Shown here: positions 63,859 to 64,000 of the stretch, piece after piece
How positions within the stretch are numbered: position 1 is the first letter of the stretch
Layout of the letters: each line of letters opens with the position of its first letter
Assembly: GCF_001649575.2 (NCBI RefSeq)
Contig: NC_051434.1
Location: 10,419,914-10,483,913, forward strand
Direction: 5' to 3'
From: Kryptolebias marmoratus
Lineage: Eukaryota; Chordata; Actinopteri; Cyprinodontiformes; Rivulidae
Length of the DNA stretch: 64,000 nucleotides
Position numbers and translations under genes: made by a program
The notes under the pieces: generated by a model
What the model saw: the letters and a program-made list of their open reading frames with translations, nothing else
Database searches by the model: none
Told to the model about the DNA's origin: nothing

Positions 63859-64000
63859 TAAAAAAGATAAACCGGTTCAAGTCTACTTAATTCATCATAC
63901 AAAGATAAAAAATTAGACAGAAGCATGGACTGTTAGAGATAGATGTGTGATATGTAGGGCAGTGAAAAGCAGTGTGAGACATGAACCTGATCAGAGAGAG

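Overview
This window is nuclear DNA of a vertebrate, almost certainly a teleost fish. Evidence: multi-exon genes with GT-AG introns and AATAAA poly(A) signals, compact spacing (seven protein genes in 64 kb), abundant TG/CA microsatellites, and fish-type interspersed repeats (a Tc1-like element, hAT-like miniature elements, an RTE-like LINE tail). The repeat load looks like that of percomorph fish such as killifishes, but species is inference. No bacterial, viral, CRISPR, rRNA or tRNA feature was seen.

Layout. 1-1618 (+): 3' part of a divergent tektin-like coiled-coil gene. 2894-6370 (+): stmnd1, stathmin domain-containing 1. 8501-17154 (+): rbm24, an RNA-recognition-motif splicing and mRNA-stability factor, with a roughly 1.9 kb 3'UTR. 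24327-36871 (+): cap2, an actin-recycling protein, with a probable noncoding first exon near 21.9 kb. 38087-39554 (-): aunip, Aurora-A/ninein interacting and DNA-end-resection factor. 41408-43271 (+): vps28, an ESCRT-I subunit. 45315-52061 (+): mapk15, the atypical MAP kinase ERK7/8. 54.1 kb to the window end (+): grina, a TMBIM/lifeguard membrane protein, truncated by the window, with a possible second first exon at 62655-62802.

As I recall the human map, stmnd1-rbm24-cap2 are neighbours on 6p22, vps28/mapk15/grina lie in 8q24.3, and AUNIP is on 1p36. The window therefore seems to contain an evolutionary junction near 37.8 kb. The genes do not form one pathway. Two small themes recur: striated-muscle genes (rbm24, cap2) and cilium/centrosome-related genes (tektin-like, mapk15, aunip).

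The most interesting observations are: a canonical PCNA-binding (PIP-box) motif in AUNIP; a phase-compatible alternative first exon for grina; a GC-AG, frame-preserving intron in cap2; a MEF2/TATA-like site upstream of cap2; CLEAR and CRE palindromes at the grina promoter; X-box-like sites upstream of mapk15; a dispersed repeat family built from degenerate AGCTAAAA/AGCAAAA tandem motifs; and several palindromic mobile-element candidates. I found no convincing entirely new biological system.
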